A stretch of DNA of 64,000 nucleotides from Bin5 sp965221145 (GCA_965221145.1 OZ244877.1:3720001-3784000); one strand, 5' to 3'. Shown: positions 1 through 8,622, counted from the stretch's first letter. The notes: generated by a model from the sequence alone, not told the origin. Translations and numbers: made by a program.

Positions 1-933
1 GACTGCGTACAGAATATCGGCCAGCAGGCTGCTGAGCACCACCAACGTCGCACTGATCACACCCAGCCCCATGAGCACCGTGTAGTCGCGGGCGAACGCG
101 GCTGTGACGCCCAGTTGCCCCATGCCCGGCCAACGGAAGATGGTTTCGGCGATCACAGCCCCGCTGAATAGGGCCGGGACATCGAGCGCGGCCAGGGTGA
201 TGAGGGGCAGGATGGCGTTAGGCAGGGCATGGCGCACAAGGACATAGGTGCGGCGCAGACCCTTGGCGCGCGCTGTGGCCAGATAGTCCTGGTGGATCGT
301 ATCCAGCATCTGGCTGCGGGCATAGCGGGCCAGGGACGCGCTCCCAGGCAAGGCCAGCACACACGCCGGCAAGGCCATGTGCCACAGGTAGTCCTTCAAC
401 GACCATGGCGCGCCAATCGTCTGCGTCCCGGATATCGGAAACCAGCCCAGCGTGAGAGCGAAAATGTAGATGGCAAGAATGGCGAAGAAGAAACCCGGCA
501 TGCTGGCCGAGATGAATGTCGCCACGGTCACCGCATAATCCAGCCAGGAATACTGCCTGACCGCCGAGATGATGCCGACCGGCACGGCGATTGCAAAAGA
601 GAGAAAGATAGCCAACGCCGATAGCTGCACGGTCGGCCCAATCCGCTCGCCAATGATTTGCAGGACGGGCCGACGAGTCACGAGCGATTCTCCCATGTTG
701 CCGCGCAGGAGTTCCTTCAGCCACAAAACGTAGCGAACGGGAAGGGGCTTGTTCAGCCCCAGCAACTCCCGCTGCGCCTCCGGATCGCCTATCGACTGGC
801 CCGGCGCGCCCACCATCAACGCGTTGGAGACAGGGTCGCCGGGCGCGGCGTTCATCACGAGAAAATTGATGACCGTAATGCCGAACAGGATGGGAATGGT
901 GACCAACAGCCGACGAACTATGTACTTCTGCAT
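1..933 (-). CDS. Oligopeptide/dipeptide ABC transporter permease, DppB type (3' end outside window)
   Basis: Inner-membrane subunit of a DppB/OppB-type importer; it passes the substrate delivered by the binding protein encoded just upstream (1127-2872). 311 codons are open to the window edge, so the last residues are missing. Visible: first membrane helix at residues 8-28, a periplasmic stretch to about 100, further helices, the cytoplasmic EAA-type loop DYLATARAKG at 216-225 that contacts the ATPase, and the family signature ETIFRWPGMGQL at 263-274. The ATG at 933 is chosen because the protein then begins MQKYIVRRLL, the usual family N-terminus. The substrate cannot be read from sequence; operon context suggests a small peptide or amino-acid derivative. 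Confidence 0.93.
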   Translation of the reverse strand, partial: MQKYIVRRLLVTIPILFGITVINFLVMNAAPGDPVSNALMVGAPGQSIGDPEAQRELLGLNKPLPVRYVLWLKELLRGNMGESLVTRRPVLQIIGERIGPTVQLSALAIFLSFAIAVPVGIISAVRQYSWLDYAVTVATFISASMPGFFFAILAIYIFALTLGWFPISGTQTIGAPWSLKDYLWHMALPACVLALPGSASLARYARSQMLDTIHQDYLATARAKGLRRTYVLVRHALPNAILPLITLAALDVPALFSGAVIAETIFRWPGMGQLGVTAAFARDYTVLMGLGVISATLVVLSSLLADILYAV

Positions 934-1010
934 AGCCTTTTCTTAAGGTGATCGCTCATGGGAACATTCCCAATGAGAATGGGGCGAAGCATCCAAGAGG
1001 GATGCCAATA

Positions 1011-1058
1011 TTTGGCCTTTCGCACCGTGTGCATACGCATCTGGTGCGAAAGGCCAAA
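1011..1058. repeat. Perfect 16-bp inverted repeat between binding-protein and permease genes
   Basis: Arms 1011-1026 (TTTGGCCTTTCGCACC) and 1043-1058 are exact reverse complements around a 16-nt loop. In the minus-strand transcript it lies between the binding-protein stop and the permease start, where a hairpin could stabilise or partly terminate the message so that more binding protein than permease is made. That role is inference. Confidence 0.75.
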
Positions 1059-1059
1059 C

Positions 1060-1118
1060 TTTGAAGATTTTTTTGTGATGGCCCTTCCATCAAGGTCTTC
1101 CGCCAAAAAATCTTCAAA
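1060..1118. repeat. TTTGAAGATT-family hairpin repeat, copy 1
   Basis: Arms 1060-1073 (TTTGAAGATTTTTT) and 1105-1118 are exact reverse complements, 14 bp, with a 31-nt loop. Directly adjacent to the 16-bp inverted repeat at 1011-1058. Related copies: arms at 6272-6281 and 6322-6331, and a single arm at 23578. Confidence 0.7.
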
Positions 1119-1126
1119 CCTCCCCC

Positions 1127-2872
1127 TTAGCTTTCGAGAGTCCACTCCTCCGCGTTGACGACAGGATCCCAACTGTACGAGCCGTAATGGGGCGTCATCT
1201 TCACATTCTGGAGCTTCTTGGTCTTGGCGAACAGCATGGGAACCTTGAACAGCCACAAGCGAGGCAGTTCATCGTTCAGGACACGTTGCAGACCCCAGTA
1301 TGCGTCCTGCCTTGTTTCCTGCTCAAACTCCTGCTGGCCGGTCTCGAGATAACCGATAGCCTCGTCGTTGACAAAGCGCGGGTGGTTGCAACACTCCGGC
1401 GGCAGTACGCGGGAGTAGTAGGTGAACATGTAGTTGGGATCCAGGCCGGATTCCATACCGCTCTGGACGATTCCATATATGCCTGGGTCCTTAAACTGGG
1501 AAATCCCCGATTCGACCTGTTGCAGTTTGACCTTGAGACCGACTTCGGCCCACATCTGCTGACAGGCCTCGGCCAGCCGCACGCGAAAACCACGCCCCGT
1601 CGGCAGGGTGGCCGGAATCTCCCTGTCGGCATCCCAGTTGATCTGCGCCAATAGCTCGCGTGCTTTGTCCGGGTCGTATGGGTACTCGTTCAGATCCGGG
1701 GCGTCCTGCCAGCCGGCCGGCATCGGATGCGTATTGATAATTCCACCCAGGCCAGCGAGGAAAGTCTTGTTCAACGCTTCGCGGTCCAGAGCGTACATCA
1801 TGGCATGGCGCAGTTCCTTGGGGCCGATCCACGGATCGCATACCTCAGGATCAACGCACGCTTCCCAGACGTGATAGTTGGCGCTGCCGAAGTCCACAAT
1901 GTCGATGTGGGGCATCTCCTGCACGGCCTGCAGCGTCTCAATAGAGATCCCGCTCAAGTTCATCTGCCAGAGATCCAACTCACCGTTCTGCATCATCAAC
2001 GTTAACGTGTCCTCATTGCCGCCGACCGAGAAGATCTTGTCGATATTCGGTCGCCCGCGATGGTAGTCGTCATTCCGATGCAGTTCTATGAATTCATTGG
2101 GCTGGAACCCGGCAAACTTGAAGGGGCCGGTGCCAACAGGCTGCGACGTGGAGACGCTGTGGGACGGAATGTCCTCGGGACTTACATCCCGCAGGATGTG
2201 CTCCGGCCCGCCAAGCCCAGCGCCCCAGTGAGCCAGTTCACTTGGGAATGGCGTGTAGGGGGTCTCCAGGTCCACACGAACCGTGAGATCGTCGACAACC
2301 TCCACGCCTTCCAGCGTGTCGGACGCCAGCGCCGCCGGATCGCCGTCATACTTGGCCTGCGCGCCCTTGACGACCAGGAATCCGGCCACCGCGAAGCTGG
2401 CGCGCTTGTCCACCACACGCCGCAAGAAAAACTCCACATCCTGGGCGCTGAACGACTTCCCATCGTGCCAACTCACGCCAGGGCGCACGTGCAGGGTGTA
2501 GGACTTCCCGTCGGCGCTCGGCTCCCAACCCTCCAACAGGTCGCCTTCCAGGTCAAGATTCACTCCCTGGCGCACCAATTTGTTCCGGGTTAAAGAGACC
2601 CAGGTACCAGGGAAAGGATTGTTGAAGGCGCCGGCCCGCATCTCCTCTGAAGGGCCGCCGAAAGCGACCCGCAGTATGCTACTCGCTGGAGCAGCACCAT
2701 CCATCGACTCGGAGGCAGGCGCCGCTACGGGCGCGCATGCAGCGGCCAACGTCGTCGCACCTACGGCTGCTGCGCCCAGTCCCATCGTTCGCAAAAAATC
2801 TCGTCGTGTCTGAGAAGTATCCAACAGGTTCCCCTGTTTCCCCTTACCTCTGCGGATTTCCCGTTTAGCCAT
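1127..2872 (-). CDS. ABC transporter substrate-binding lipoprotein, family 5 (oligopeptide type)
   Basis: Extracellular solute-binding protein of 581 residues, usual for SBP family 5 (DppA/OppA-like). It begins with a Tat-like twin-arginine stretch (RRDF at 23-26), a hydrophobic segment and a lipobox ending LAAAC, so Cys46 should carry the lipid anchor. The body keeps family features: a WHDGKSFSAQDVEF-like segment near residues 135-148 and a C-terminal region with DPVVNAEEW. It directly precedes the permease at 1-933 and follows catabolic genes on the same strand, so it probably imports the substrate of that operon. A MITE-like repeat and a weak TTGACA (2943-2948, no well-spaced -10) lie upstream, leaving open whether it also has its own promoter. 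Confidence 0.93.
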   Translation of the reverse strand: MAKREIRRGKGKQGNLLDTSQTRRDFLRTMGLGAAAVGATTLAAACAPVAAPASESMDGAAPASSILRVAFGGPSEEMRAGAFNNPFPGTWVSLTRNKLVRQGVNLDLEGDLLEGWEPSADGKSYTLHVRPGVSWHDGKSFSAQDVEFFLRRVVDKRASFAVAGFLVVKGAQAKYDGDPAALASDTLEGVEVVDDLTVRVDLETPYTPFPSELAHWGAGLGGPEHILRDVSPEDIPSHSVSTSQPVGTGPFKFAGFQPNEFIELHRNDDYHRGRPNIDKIFSVGGNEDTLTLMMQNGELDLWQMNLSGISIETLQAVQEMPHIDIVDFGSANYHVWEACVDPEVCDPWIGPKELRHAMMYALDREALNKTFLAGLGGIINTHPMPAGWQDAPDLNEYPYDPDKARELLAQINWDADREIPATLPTGRGFRVRLAEACQQMWAEVGLKVKLQQVESGISQFKDPGIYGIVQSGMESGLDPNYMFTYYSRVLPPECCNHPRFVNDEAIGYLETGQQEFEQETRQDAYWGLQRVLNDELPRLWLFKVPMLFAKTKKLQNVKMTPHYGSYSWDPVVNAEEWTLES

Positions 2873-2997
2873 GTCTCGTCCTCCTTAAGTGAAAAACATT
2901 CGCGAATGGTCCAGCATGTATCGCAACAGCCAAATCTACTTGTGTCAATCCTGCCGTGGAACACCTCCTTTCTATACGACTTAGACCTTCGACGTTC

Positions 2998-3124
2998 TAA
3001 TGTGAATCCCGTTTGAAACCGAGACTTTTCGGGCGGATAACGCAATTGAAACGTGGCTGTCTCACCTGCCCTTACGCAATACGCAATTCAGAAAAAAGCG
3101 GGTTCTCAATGTGAACGCACATTA
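2998..3124. mobile_element. MITE-like element, TAATGTG family, copy 1
   Basis: 127 bp starting TAATGTGAATCCC and ending CACATTA, so the ends are inverted (TAATGTG). It contains no gene. Related copies are at 50554-50671 and 51430-51563, sharing the start, the CTTTTC stretch and an internal TTACGCAATACGCAA. It sits in the gap between the amidohydrolase stop and the binding-protein start. Confidence 0.65.
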
Positions 3125-3133
3125 AGCCGATCT

Positions 3134-3976
3134 TCATGTCAGCCCCAGCAAAGCCAAGGTATCGCGGTGGACGATCTCCTCGATCAGGCTTTCGGGAACC
3201 CTGGGCAGCCCGGTGCCCGCAACGACAGCGTTGACGCGCCGGAATGCGGCAATTTGCTCTTCCAAAGTGAGAACGGGAAAGTCGGAGCCGAGCAACAGCT
3301 TGTGCATGACGCCCCATTCATGGTAGGCGACCAGGGCGTTGTAGAGCCACCACGGCTTATCGCCTATCGACGTATCGGCGTAGAAATGCGGGTGCTTGCG
3401 TATGGTCTGGATGGTGTCATCGAACCAGGGCATGCCCATATGTGAGATGATCACTCTAAGCTCGGGGTAGCGAATGCCGACCTCGTCCAGGCGAATGGGA
3501 TTGGCATACTGCAATCGGGCCGCGGCCGGAAACGAGGTCGCCATGTGAAAGAGGATGGGTAGGCCATCGGCCTCGGCACGCCGGTAGATTTCGTGGAAGC
3601 GTTCATCCAGCGGATCCACGTCCTGATACATAGGGCCTACCTTTATGCCGCGCAGCTTGAGATCGTGTACACCCTTCTCCAACTCGTCGATGACGTGCGG
3701 GTCGGCGGGATCCAGCGCCACAAAACCGATCAGTTTCTCTGGATGTGAAGCCACGTAGTTCGCAATCTGCTCGTTGGGCACCTTCATCTGAAGGTATTGC
3801 GCATTGAGGCCGAAGACGATAACGCGATCCGCTCCCTGACAGGCCTGCCAGTGCTCCTCAGGCGTGACGCCCAGGCGCAAAGTCTGGTTGCGGTCGGCGA
3901 CCTTGTGGTATTCGGCCAGGAAGGTTGGTCCCCACTGCTCCTCGGTCATAAGATGCGTATGACAATCGACGATCAT
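3134..3976 (-). CDS. Amidohydrolase-2 family metal-dependent hydrolase
   Basis: TIM-barrel amidohydrolase of 280 residues, of the decarboxylase/lactonase branch (PF04909 type). It starts MIVDCHTHL, giving the HxH metal pair at residues 6 and 8. Later His positions occur in ILFHMATSF and VIISHMGMPW, and the catalytic Asp in LLGSDFPVLT. The ATG at 3976 is used because the HxH motif then begins the protein and it lies 10 nt after the stop of the upstream PLP-enzyme gene, indicating translational coupling. Members hydrolyse C-N or ester bonds or decarboxylate aromatic and acid substrates; the substrate here is not determinable. It is in a five-gene catabolic run. Confidence 0.88.
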   Translation of the reverse strand: MIVDCHTHLMTEEQWGPTFLAEYHKVADRNQTLRLGVTPEEHWQACQGADRVIVFGLNAQYLQMKVPNEQIANYVASHPEKLIGFVALDPADPHVIDELEKGVHDLKLRGIKVGPMYQDVDPLDERFHEIYRRAEADGLPILFHMATSFPAAARLQYANPIRLDEVGIRYPELRVIISHMGMPWFDDTIQTIRKHPHFYADTSIGDKPWWLYNALVAYHEWGVMHKLLLGSDFPVLTLEEQIAAFRRVNAVVAGTGLPRVPESLIEEIVHRDTLALLGLT

Positions 3977-3986
3977 GAGCGAACTC

Positions 3987-5096
3987 TCATTGCAATTTGC
4001 CCCGGCCTGCAATCGGCCAGGCAACTTCCACCCGATCATTGCGAACGCCGTAGAGAACGTCATGCAGATGGACGGTATCATCGCCATAACCGACGATGAA
4101 CTCGATTTTGTCGCCCACTTTCAAGCGGCGGGCGTCCCCATTGAGTTCGACGGAGCCGTGCTCAGCGGAGAAATCCGGGGCGCTGACACCCTCGATATCT
4201 TTCGCCTGGGGTGAAGCAACGGATGAGAACATCGTCTTGCGCCCGGCATCAAGTACGGCCCGCGTTGGGGCCGCGCGGCTGGTCACCGTGGTCAGAATCG
4301 TGAGCGCGCAGTCAAGATCGTCGGCGCCCCAACTCTTATAGGCGATGTCGGTGAAGATGCCGCCGCCCGCCTGTATCTCCGTCACGCCCGGCACATGGGC
4401 GCTGAACTTGTAGGTGGCCGTTCCGGCGCACGTCACGATCGAGACGGGCAGCCCCGCAGCCTCGCACAACTCGGCGTTATGCGCCAGCAGTTCTACGCAT
4501 TTGCGGCAAGCCTCTCTCTTCAGGACGGGGTCGTCGATCACCGAGGCATGACCCTCCCAGCCCATAACGCCCGCATATTGCAATCCTGGTGTGCCGGCGG
4601 CCTGCCGGGACAAAGCCACCGCCGGATCGCCCGGTTCGACTCCGCAGCGATTCAACCCAACGTTGACTTCGACAAGGACGCGCAGTGTTACCCCATTCGC
4701 CGTGGCAGCGGCTCCAAGCTCCGCCACATTGTCCGCCTCGTCAACACACACCATCACATCAGCGTGGGGTCGCAGATTGACAAGTCGAGCAATCTTGGTC
4801 GGCCCCACAATCTGGTTGGCTATCAGAATATCGCGGATACCGGCGCCCGCCATCACCTCGGCCTCACCCAGCTTGGCACAGGTTACGCCGATCGCGCCGG
4901 CGGCGATCGCTTTGTGGGCAATCGCGGGCACTTTGATCCCCTTGGTATGGGGGCGCCAGTCCACCCCGGCGCCTTTCATATAACCGGCCATGCGCTCGAT
5001 GTTCCGTTCCATCAGGTCGAGGTCGACAATGAGAGCCGGCGTATCCAACTCCCATTTGTTGATACCAGTTTCAGAAGAAGATGTCGTGTCTGTCAA
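3987..5096 (-). CDS. Fold-type III PLP enzyme, D-threonine aldolase / D-serine dehydratase-like
   Basis: 369-residue PLP protein with an N-terminal alanine-racemase-type barrel. WELDTPALIVDLDLMERNI opens the barrel and RPHTKGIKVPAIA carries the PLP lysine. A C-terminal domain with VAWPIAGRGKLQ at the end matches the D-threonine aldolase/D-serine dehydratase-like family, whose members act on beta-hydroxy D-amino acids with a divalent metal. The upstream in-frame ATGs overlap the M24 gene. I prefer TTG at 5096 because GGGAGG lies 10 nt before it and only 16 nt separate it from the preceding stop. The family includes hydroxyaspartate dehydratases, which would fit an ectoine-like pathway, but the exact reaction is not visible. 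Confidence 0.87.
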   Translation of the reverse strand: MTDTTSSSETGINKWELDTPALIVDLDLMERNIERMAGYMKGAGVDWRPHTKGIKVPAIAHKAIAAGAIGVTCAKLGEAEVMAGAGIRDILIANQIVGPTKIARLVNLRPHADVMVCVDEADNVAELGAAATANGVTLRVLVEVNVGLNRCGVEPGDPAVALSRQAAGTPGLQYAGVMGWEGHASVIDDPVLKREACRKCVELLAHNAELCEAAGLPVSIVTCAGTATYKFSAHVPGVTEIQAGGGIFTDIAYKSWGADDLDCALTILTTVTSRAAPTRAVLDAGRKTMFSSVASPQAKDIEGVSAPDFSAEHGSVELNGDARRLKVGDKIEFIVGYGDDTVHLHDVLYGVRNDRVEVAWPIAGRGKLQ

Positions 5097-5112
5097 GGTA
5101 ACGTGACCTCCC

Positions 5113-6261
5113 TCAGCGGCGGAACAACTGCCGCTCAAACTGCGTAATCTGCTCGCAGCCGGTTGCGGTGATGACCACCGTTTCACTGAATCCAACACAG
5201 TAGTTGCCCATATCGCGCATGGCGATAGGTAGGTGAAAGAGCATTCCGGCTTCGAGCAGCGTCTCCTGCCCTTTGGTGAGATAAAGGCGGTAGTCGCCCC
5301 AATTCGGCGGGAAGCCCAGGCCGATGGAGTAGGCAACCACGCCGTGAAAAAAGACCTCTGAACGATCCAGGTCGATGCCCGCCCAGCCGGCGCGTGCCAC
5401 CTCGTCGCCAGTGACGCCCGGTTTCATGGCCGCCATAGCATTGTCAAGCGCCGCAAAACAGGCATCGGTAGTTCGCTGTACGTTTGGGCCTGGTGAACCC
5501 AGGACGGCAGTACGCATGATGGGCGCGCTGTAGCGTTCGATACAGGCCCCCAACTCGAGGAAGATATTGTCGCCGGGCTGCACCGCCTTCCGTTTGTGGG
5601 TCGTGTGGGGAATGCCGGATCGTCCGCCGGTGGTAATGATCGGATCAATACACATGTATTCGCTGCCACCGCCGATCATGGCCTGATAGCAGCGCTGCGC
5701 CACGTCCTGATCGGTTGCGCCCTCGCCAATGGCGTCCAGTCCGGCTGTCATGCCGGCTTCAGTTACCCGCGCCGCCTGTCGAACATAGTCGATTTCAGCC
5801 GGCGACTTAATGAGACGAACCATTTTTGCGAGGTCGGAAGCGTCTATCAGATTGGGGAGAACCTGACGGAGAGCATCAAAGCGGCGTGGAGTCAAAAACG
5901 GCGTGTCGGCCTCGATGCCGATACGACGATCCAGCAGGCCGCGCCCCCGCAGGATGTCTTGCGTCATGGTCACCGGATCATCCGTGGCAGTGTAGATTAC
6001 GACATCCCCGATACGCGATGTTAGGCTGACATTGCCTTCCTCTAAGTCCAACACCTGTATAAGAGGTGTCCCCTCGATGGGGATGACCAGACAAGAGTAG
6101 TCGTAGAGATTGACGGTCTGAAATCCGGTAAGGTAGCACTGGTTGGCCGGGGTATGAACGAGAAGCACCTCGATACCTTGCGCGGCCATCTGAGCTTTGA
6201 CCCTGGCTAAGCGGTCGTCGTATTCTTCCTGGGAAAAGGCAAGCTCGCGTTGAACGTCCAT
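5113..6261 (-). CDS. M24 'pita-bread' hydrolase, ectoine-hydrolase/creatinase-like
   Basis: 382-residue Xaa-Pro-peptidase-fold protein with a creatinase N-terminal domain (to about residue 150) and an M24 domain. The usual five metal ligands are largely gone: the first Asp position reads FLELGA, the second APIMRT (Pro), the His position AYSIGLGFPPNWG (Tyr) and the first Glu position FHLPIA (Pro); only SETVVIT keeps a Glu. This pattern is that of non-metallo members such as ectoine hydrolase DoeA/EutD, not aminopeptidase P. Start ATG at 6261, preceded by AAGGA. It sits beside an Asp/Glu-racemase-family gene, as in eut clusters. Function as a C-N hydrolase is inferred. Confidence 0.85.
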   Translation of the reverse strand: MDVQRELAFSQEEYDDRLARVKAQMAAQGIEVLLVHTPANQCYLTGFQTVNLYDYSCLVIPIEGTPLIQVLDLEEGNVSLTSRIGDVVIYTATDDPVTMTQDILRGRGLLDRRIGIEADTPFLTPRRFDALRQVLPNLIDASDLAKMVRLIKSPAEIDYVRQAARVTEAGMTAGLDAIGEGATDQDVAQRCYQAMIGGGSEYMCIDPIITTGGRSGIPHTTHKRKAVQPGDNIFLELGACIERYSAPIMRTAVLGSPGPNVQRTTDACFAALDNAMAAMKPGVTGDEVARAGWAGIDLDRSEVFFHGVVAYSIGLGFPPNWGDYRLYLTKGQETLLEAGMLFHLPIAMRDMGNYCVGFSETVVITATGCEQITQFERQLFRR

Positions 6262-6271
6262 GGCTATCCTT

Positions 6272-6331
6272 TTTGAAGATTCTTTCGCCGGAGACTTCTC
6301 AATTTCATGATCAACACGAAAAATCTTCAAA
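6272..6331. repeat. TTTGAAGATT-family hairpin repeat, copy 2
   Basis: Arms 6272-6281 (TTTGAAGATT) and 6322-6331 (AATCTTCAAA) are perfect reverse complements around about 40 nt. Copies 1 and 2 share the word GGCCAA next to the outer arm. It lies in the gap between the Asp/Glu-racemase-family gene and the M24 gene, just upstream of the M24 ribosome binding site. Confidence 0.6.
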
Positions 6332-6375
6332 CTTGGCCTACAGGTCTGTAAACAGTGGCAGAAGCTGCTTGCTGA

Positions 6376-7119
6376 TCACAGTTTAGAGGGGCAACTCGGC
6401 TGCAAAATGCCGGTCTTGTGTTCGAACAAACTGCCGCGATCTGTCGTAACGAGCGGCGTGCCCGCCAGTTGGACGGCATCCCAGAGCGTGATCTGGTTCG
6501 CCGTAAGGACGGGCTTTTGCAGAGATGCTTCCAGTTCGGCGATATAGGGGGCCGTCTTCATCGTTGTACAACTGATGAACACCGCCTCTGCGTCAGGTGA
6601 ATCGCAATCTCGCGCCAACTGAACGATTTCGTGGGGGGATACGTGTTGGATCACCTTCGCATTCAAACCCTGCATGGAGACGACTCGAATGCCGTGCGCT
6701 TCGAGAAAGCGTTCCAGACGATCATTGAGTTCGTCCAAGTAGGGCGTGGCGACGGCCAGCCGCCGGATGTTCATGGCGCGCAGGGCGCGTAGCAATGCCG
6801 TTGAGGTCGTGGACGCGGGAAGACCGGTTGCTGCCGTGATCCTGCGGTTGATCTCCGCATCGCCCCCCTTCCCGCGCACGAAACTGGCTGCGGTACAGGC
6901 ATAGGTGATGCAGGCGGGCCGTTGCCGTGCGCCACGGAGCGCCGCGCTCTCGATGTCCGAGTCTGCCGCCATCCGCAGGAGCAAAGAGACCGTGGCATCC
7001 TCCGTCGGAAGCGGTGTGAGTTGAAAGTCGAGCGTGATGCCAGGCGGTGTAAAGTCGGTGAGATCCTGTTGATTTCCGTCCTCGGGCATAACAACGCAGA
7101 TCCGCAAAGGCTGAGACAT
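6376..7119 (-). CDS. Asp/Glu racemase superfamily protein (maleate isomerase / arylmalonate decarboxylase / EutA-like)
   Basis: 247 residues. Two conserved catalytic-type cysteines are visible: ACTAASF near residue 75 and FISCTTMKT near residue 185, as in maleate cis-trans isomerase and arylmalonate decarboxylase relatives. An N-terminal LRICVVMPEDGNQQDLTDF and the VLTANQITLWDAVQLAG segment near the end also fit that family. The ATG at 7119 follows GGAGGG by 8 nt. Known relatives include NicE (maleate isomerase of nicotinate breakdown) and EutA of ectoine catabolism; the neighbouring M24 gene makes the EutA comparison attractive. The substrate is not established. Confidence 0.85.
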   Translation of the reverse strand: MSQPLRICVVMPEDGNQQDLTDFTPPGITLDFQLTPLPTEDATVSLLLRMAADSDIESAALRGARQRPACITYACTAASFVRGKGGDAEINRRITAATGLPASTTSTALLRALRAMNIRRLAVATPYLDELNDRLERFLEAHGIRVVSMQGLNAKVIQHVSPHEIVQLARDCDSPDAEAVFISCTTMKTAPYIAELEASLQKPVLTANQITLWDAVQLAGTPLVTTDRGSLFEHKTGILQPSCPSKL

Positions 7120-7147
7120 GATGATACCCTCCAATCAAAGTTACAGG

Positions 7148-7555
7148 CTATAGGCGTACCCCGTCCCACTCATCCTTGCGCTCCGTGATATCGAGGACGT
7201 TTCCGTCCGGATCGGCCACTTTGAAGGAGCCTTCTGGCACATGCGAGTAATCAAATGCTTTTTCCGTTTTGATGTCTTCACGCAAGATCGTGAAGCCCTC
7301 TGCGCGCAGACGGTGATAGGTCTCCTGCAGGTCTTCCACAAAAAGCCCCAGGTGGATGTACTCGCCTGCGTATGCAAGGGTGGGGCGGGGCGGCTCCCCG
7401 TCATATTGGATGAAGGTAAGGTTTACTGTGCCATCGGTAAGATAGCAGCCATCACCTACATAGCGCAGAAATTTCAGCCCAAGGATCTGTTCGTAGAAAA
7501 AACGTGAGCGCTCCATATCTTGGGTGCGTAATGCAACATGGCGAATGAGACTCAC
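7148..7555 (-). CDS. VOC (glyoxalase/bleomycin-resistance fold) protein
   Basis: 135 residues forming the two beta-alpha-beta-beta-beta modules of the vicinal-oxygen-chelate fold. RHVALRTQDMERSRFFYEQ begins module 1 (His metal position), YIHLGLFVEDLQETYHRL begins module 2, and FKVADPDGNVLDITER near the end supplies a Glu metal position. GTG at 7555 is chosen because AAAGGAG lies 7 nt upstream and the protein then opens at the first strand. Such proteins act as lactoylglutathione lyases, dioxygenases or epimerases; the specific reaction here is unknown. It is second in the minus operon behind the regulator. Confidence 0.87.
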   Translation of the reverse strand: MSLIRHVALRTQDMERSRFFYEQILGLKFLRYVGDGCYLTDGTVNLTFIQYDGEPPRPTLAYAGEYIHLGLFVEDLQETYHRLRAEGFTILREDIKTEKAFDYSHVPEGSFKVADPDGNVLDITERKDEWDGVRL

Positions 7556-7648
7556 GGACAGACTCCTTTCGTCGTTTGGTAATCCTGCTGATTGCCATTC
7601 ACAGGCATGATGCTCCATGTCCGTATCGAGTAAGACATCATCTCTGTC

Positions 7649-8364
7649 TCAAGGGAAACGCCCTGCCCGCTTGAGGTGAGCGGCCGATAGTTCCATGTGA
7701 AGATGTACGGCCAGGCGGCTCCCCTCAGCATCACGATTGGCAATGGCGTCATGAATGGCCTGATGGTAGAGATAGTCATCCCACTGATCTTGATGGCCGA
7801 TCAGGGGACGAATGACGTTGGCCGAAATCTCTACCATCGGCCCTATCAAGTCGATAAGAACCGGATTGCCGGTCGCCTGCACCAGGCTGGTGTGGAATTC
7901 GGCGTGAACGGCATCGACGTGGGCCGCCTGTTGCCGCGTAACGATCGCCTCCTTGTACCTCTCCAAGCTTTCCCGGATACGCTCTCGTTCAACGACCGTT
8001 GCGCTCACAGCGGTGACAGCGGCAGCGCTCTGCTCCAAGAAATCACGAGCTTGCAAGAGTTGTGATGGGTGTAGTTCCCTCGCCGAAGCAGGAGATCGAG
8101 CAGTTCGACAAAAGCAAGTCGGCCGTCTTGGGTGACGACGGCGCCGACACCATGTTTAATGTCCACGAGGCCCTTTGCCGCCAGAATGCGCATGGCGTCG
8201 CGCACGACAGATCGAGACAGGCCAAATTGCTCCGCCACTTCGCGCTCGGAAGGAAGGGTCTGACCGACCTCCCAGTGAGCGGAGACGATCAACTCCTCCA
8301 GGCGATTGGCCAGTTCCTCATGCAGGCTGTTCCGATTGAGCTGAATGATAGGCGCTGTCACCAC
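7649..8364 (-). pseudogene. GntR/FadR-type regulator split by a frameshift
   Basis: The first part (start ATG 8364) encodes a GntR winged-helix domain: LANRLEELIVSAHWEVGQTL, PSEREVAEQFGLSRSVVRDAM and the wing GVGAVV. It reads into FVELLDLLLRR and then loses frame near 8070. A second frame continues RELHPSQLLQARDFLEQS and an FCD ligand-binding domain (FHTSLVQATGNP, IHDAIANRDAEGSRLAV, HMELS) to the stop at 7649. Restoring one base in the run around GGCGAGGGAAC would give a normal protein of about 238 residues. This is therefore either a recent one-base loss or a sequencing error. An FCD regulator fits as local sensor for the divergent operons on both sides. Confidence 0.85.
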
Positions 8365-8489
8365 AGACCTCTGCGTTCCTCAACTGCTGTGAATCAGATG
8401 GGCGAGCGCTCCCGACCGCTGTAATCATCGAGATCGTCAACATTGCCCCGATCTCCATGTCCTATTATGACATTGTGATCATACCAGCA

Positions 8490-8518
8490 AATATATAATT
8501 ATAGTTGAAGGGTGTCAA
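8490..8518 (-). promoter_or_regulatory. Sigma-70-type promoter of the minus operon
   Basis: On the minus strand TTGACA (8518-8513) and TATATT (8495-8490) are separated by exactly 17 nt. This predicts transcription starting near 8483, about 120 nt before the regulator start at 8364. An imperfect palindrome (ATGA...TCAT) at 8466-8481 lies at the expected start site and is a possible operator. Confidence 0.65.
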
Positions 8519-8622
8519 GTCGTCTTTAGGCGTAGGCGGGGGCATCCAGTCTCGGATAGCTGCTGCAAAGCGTTGGTATCGCCAAGGCGCACACGTGCGC
8601 TCCTTCTCCTTCCCCGCCTCGC

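Noticed and set aside
2917..2948. Separate promoter for the binding protein at 1127-2872
   Set aside because: TTGACA is present on the minus strand, but the best -10 candidate lies about 20 nt away, so spacing is poor.
5097..5336. Extended N-terminus of the fold-III PLP enzyme
   Set aside because: It overlaps the end of the M24 gene and is not protein-like for the family; TTG 5096 has a strong ribosome site.
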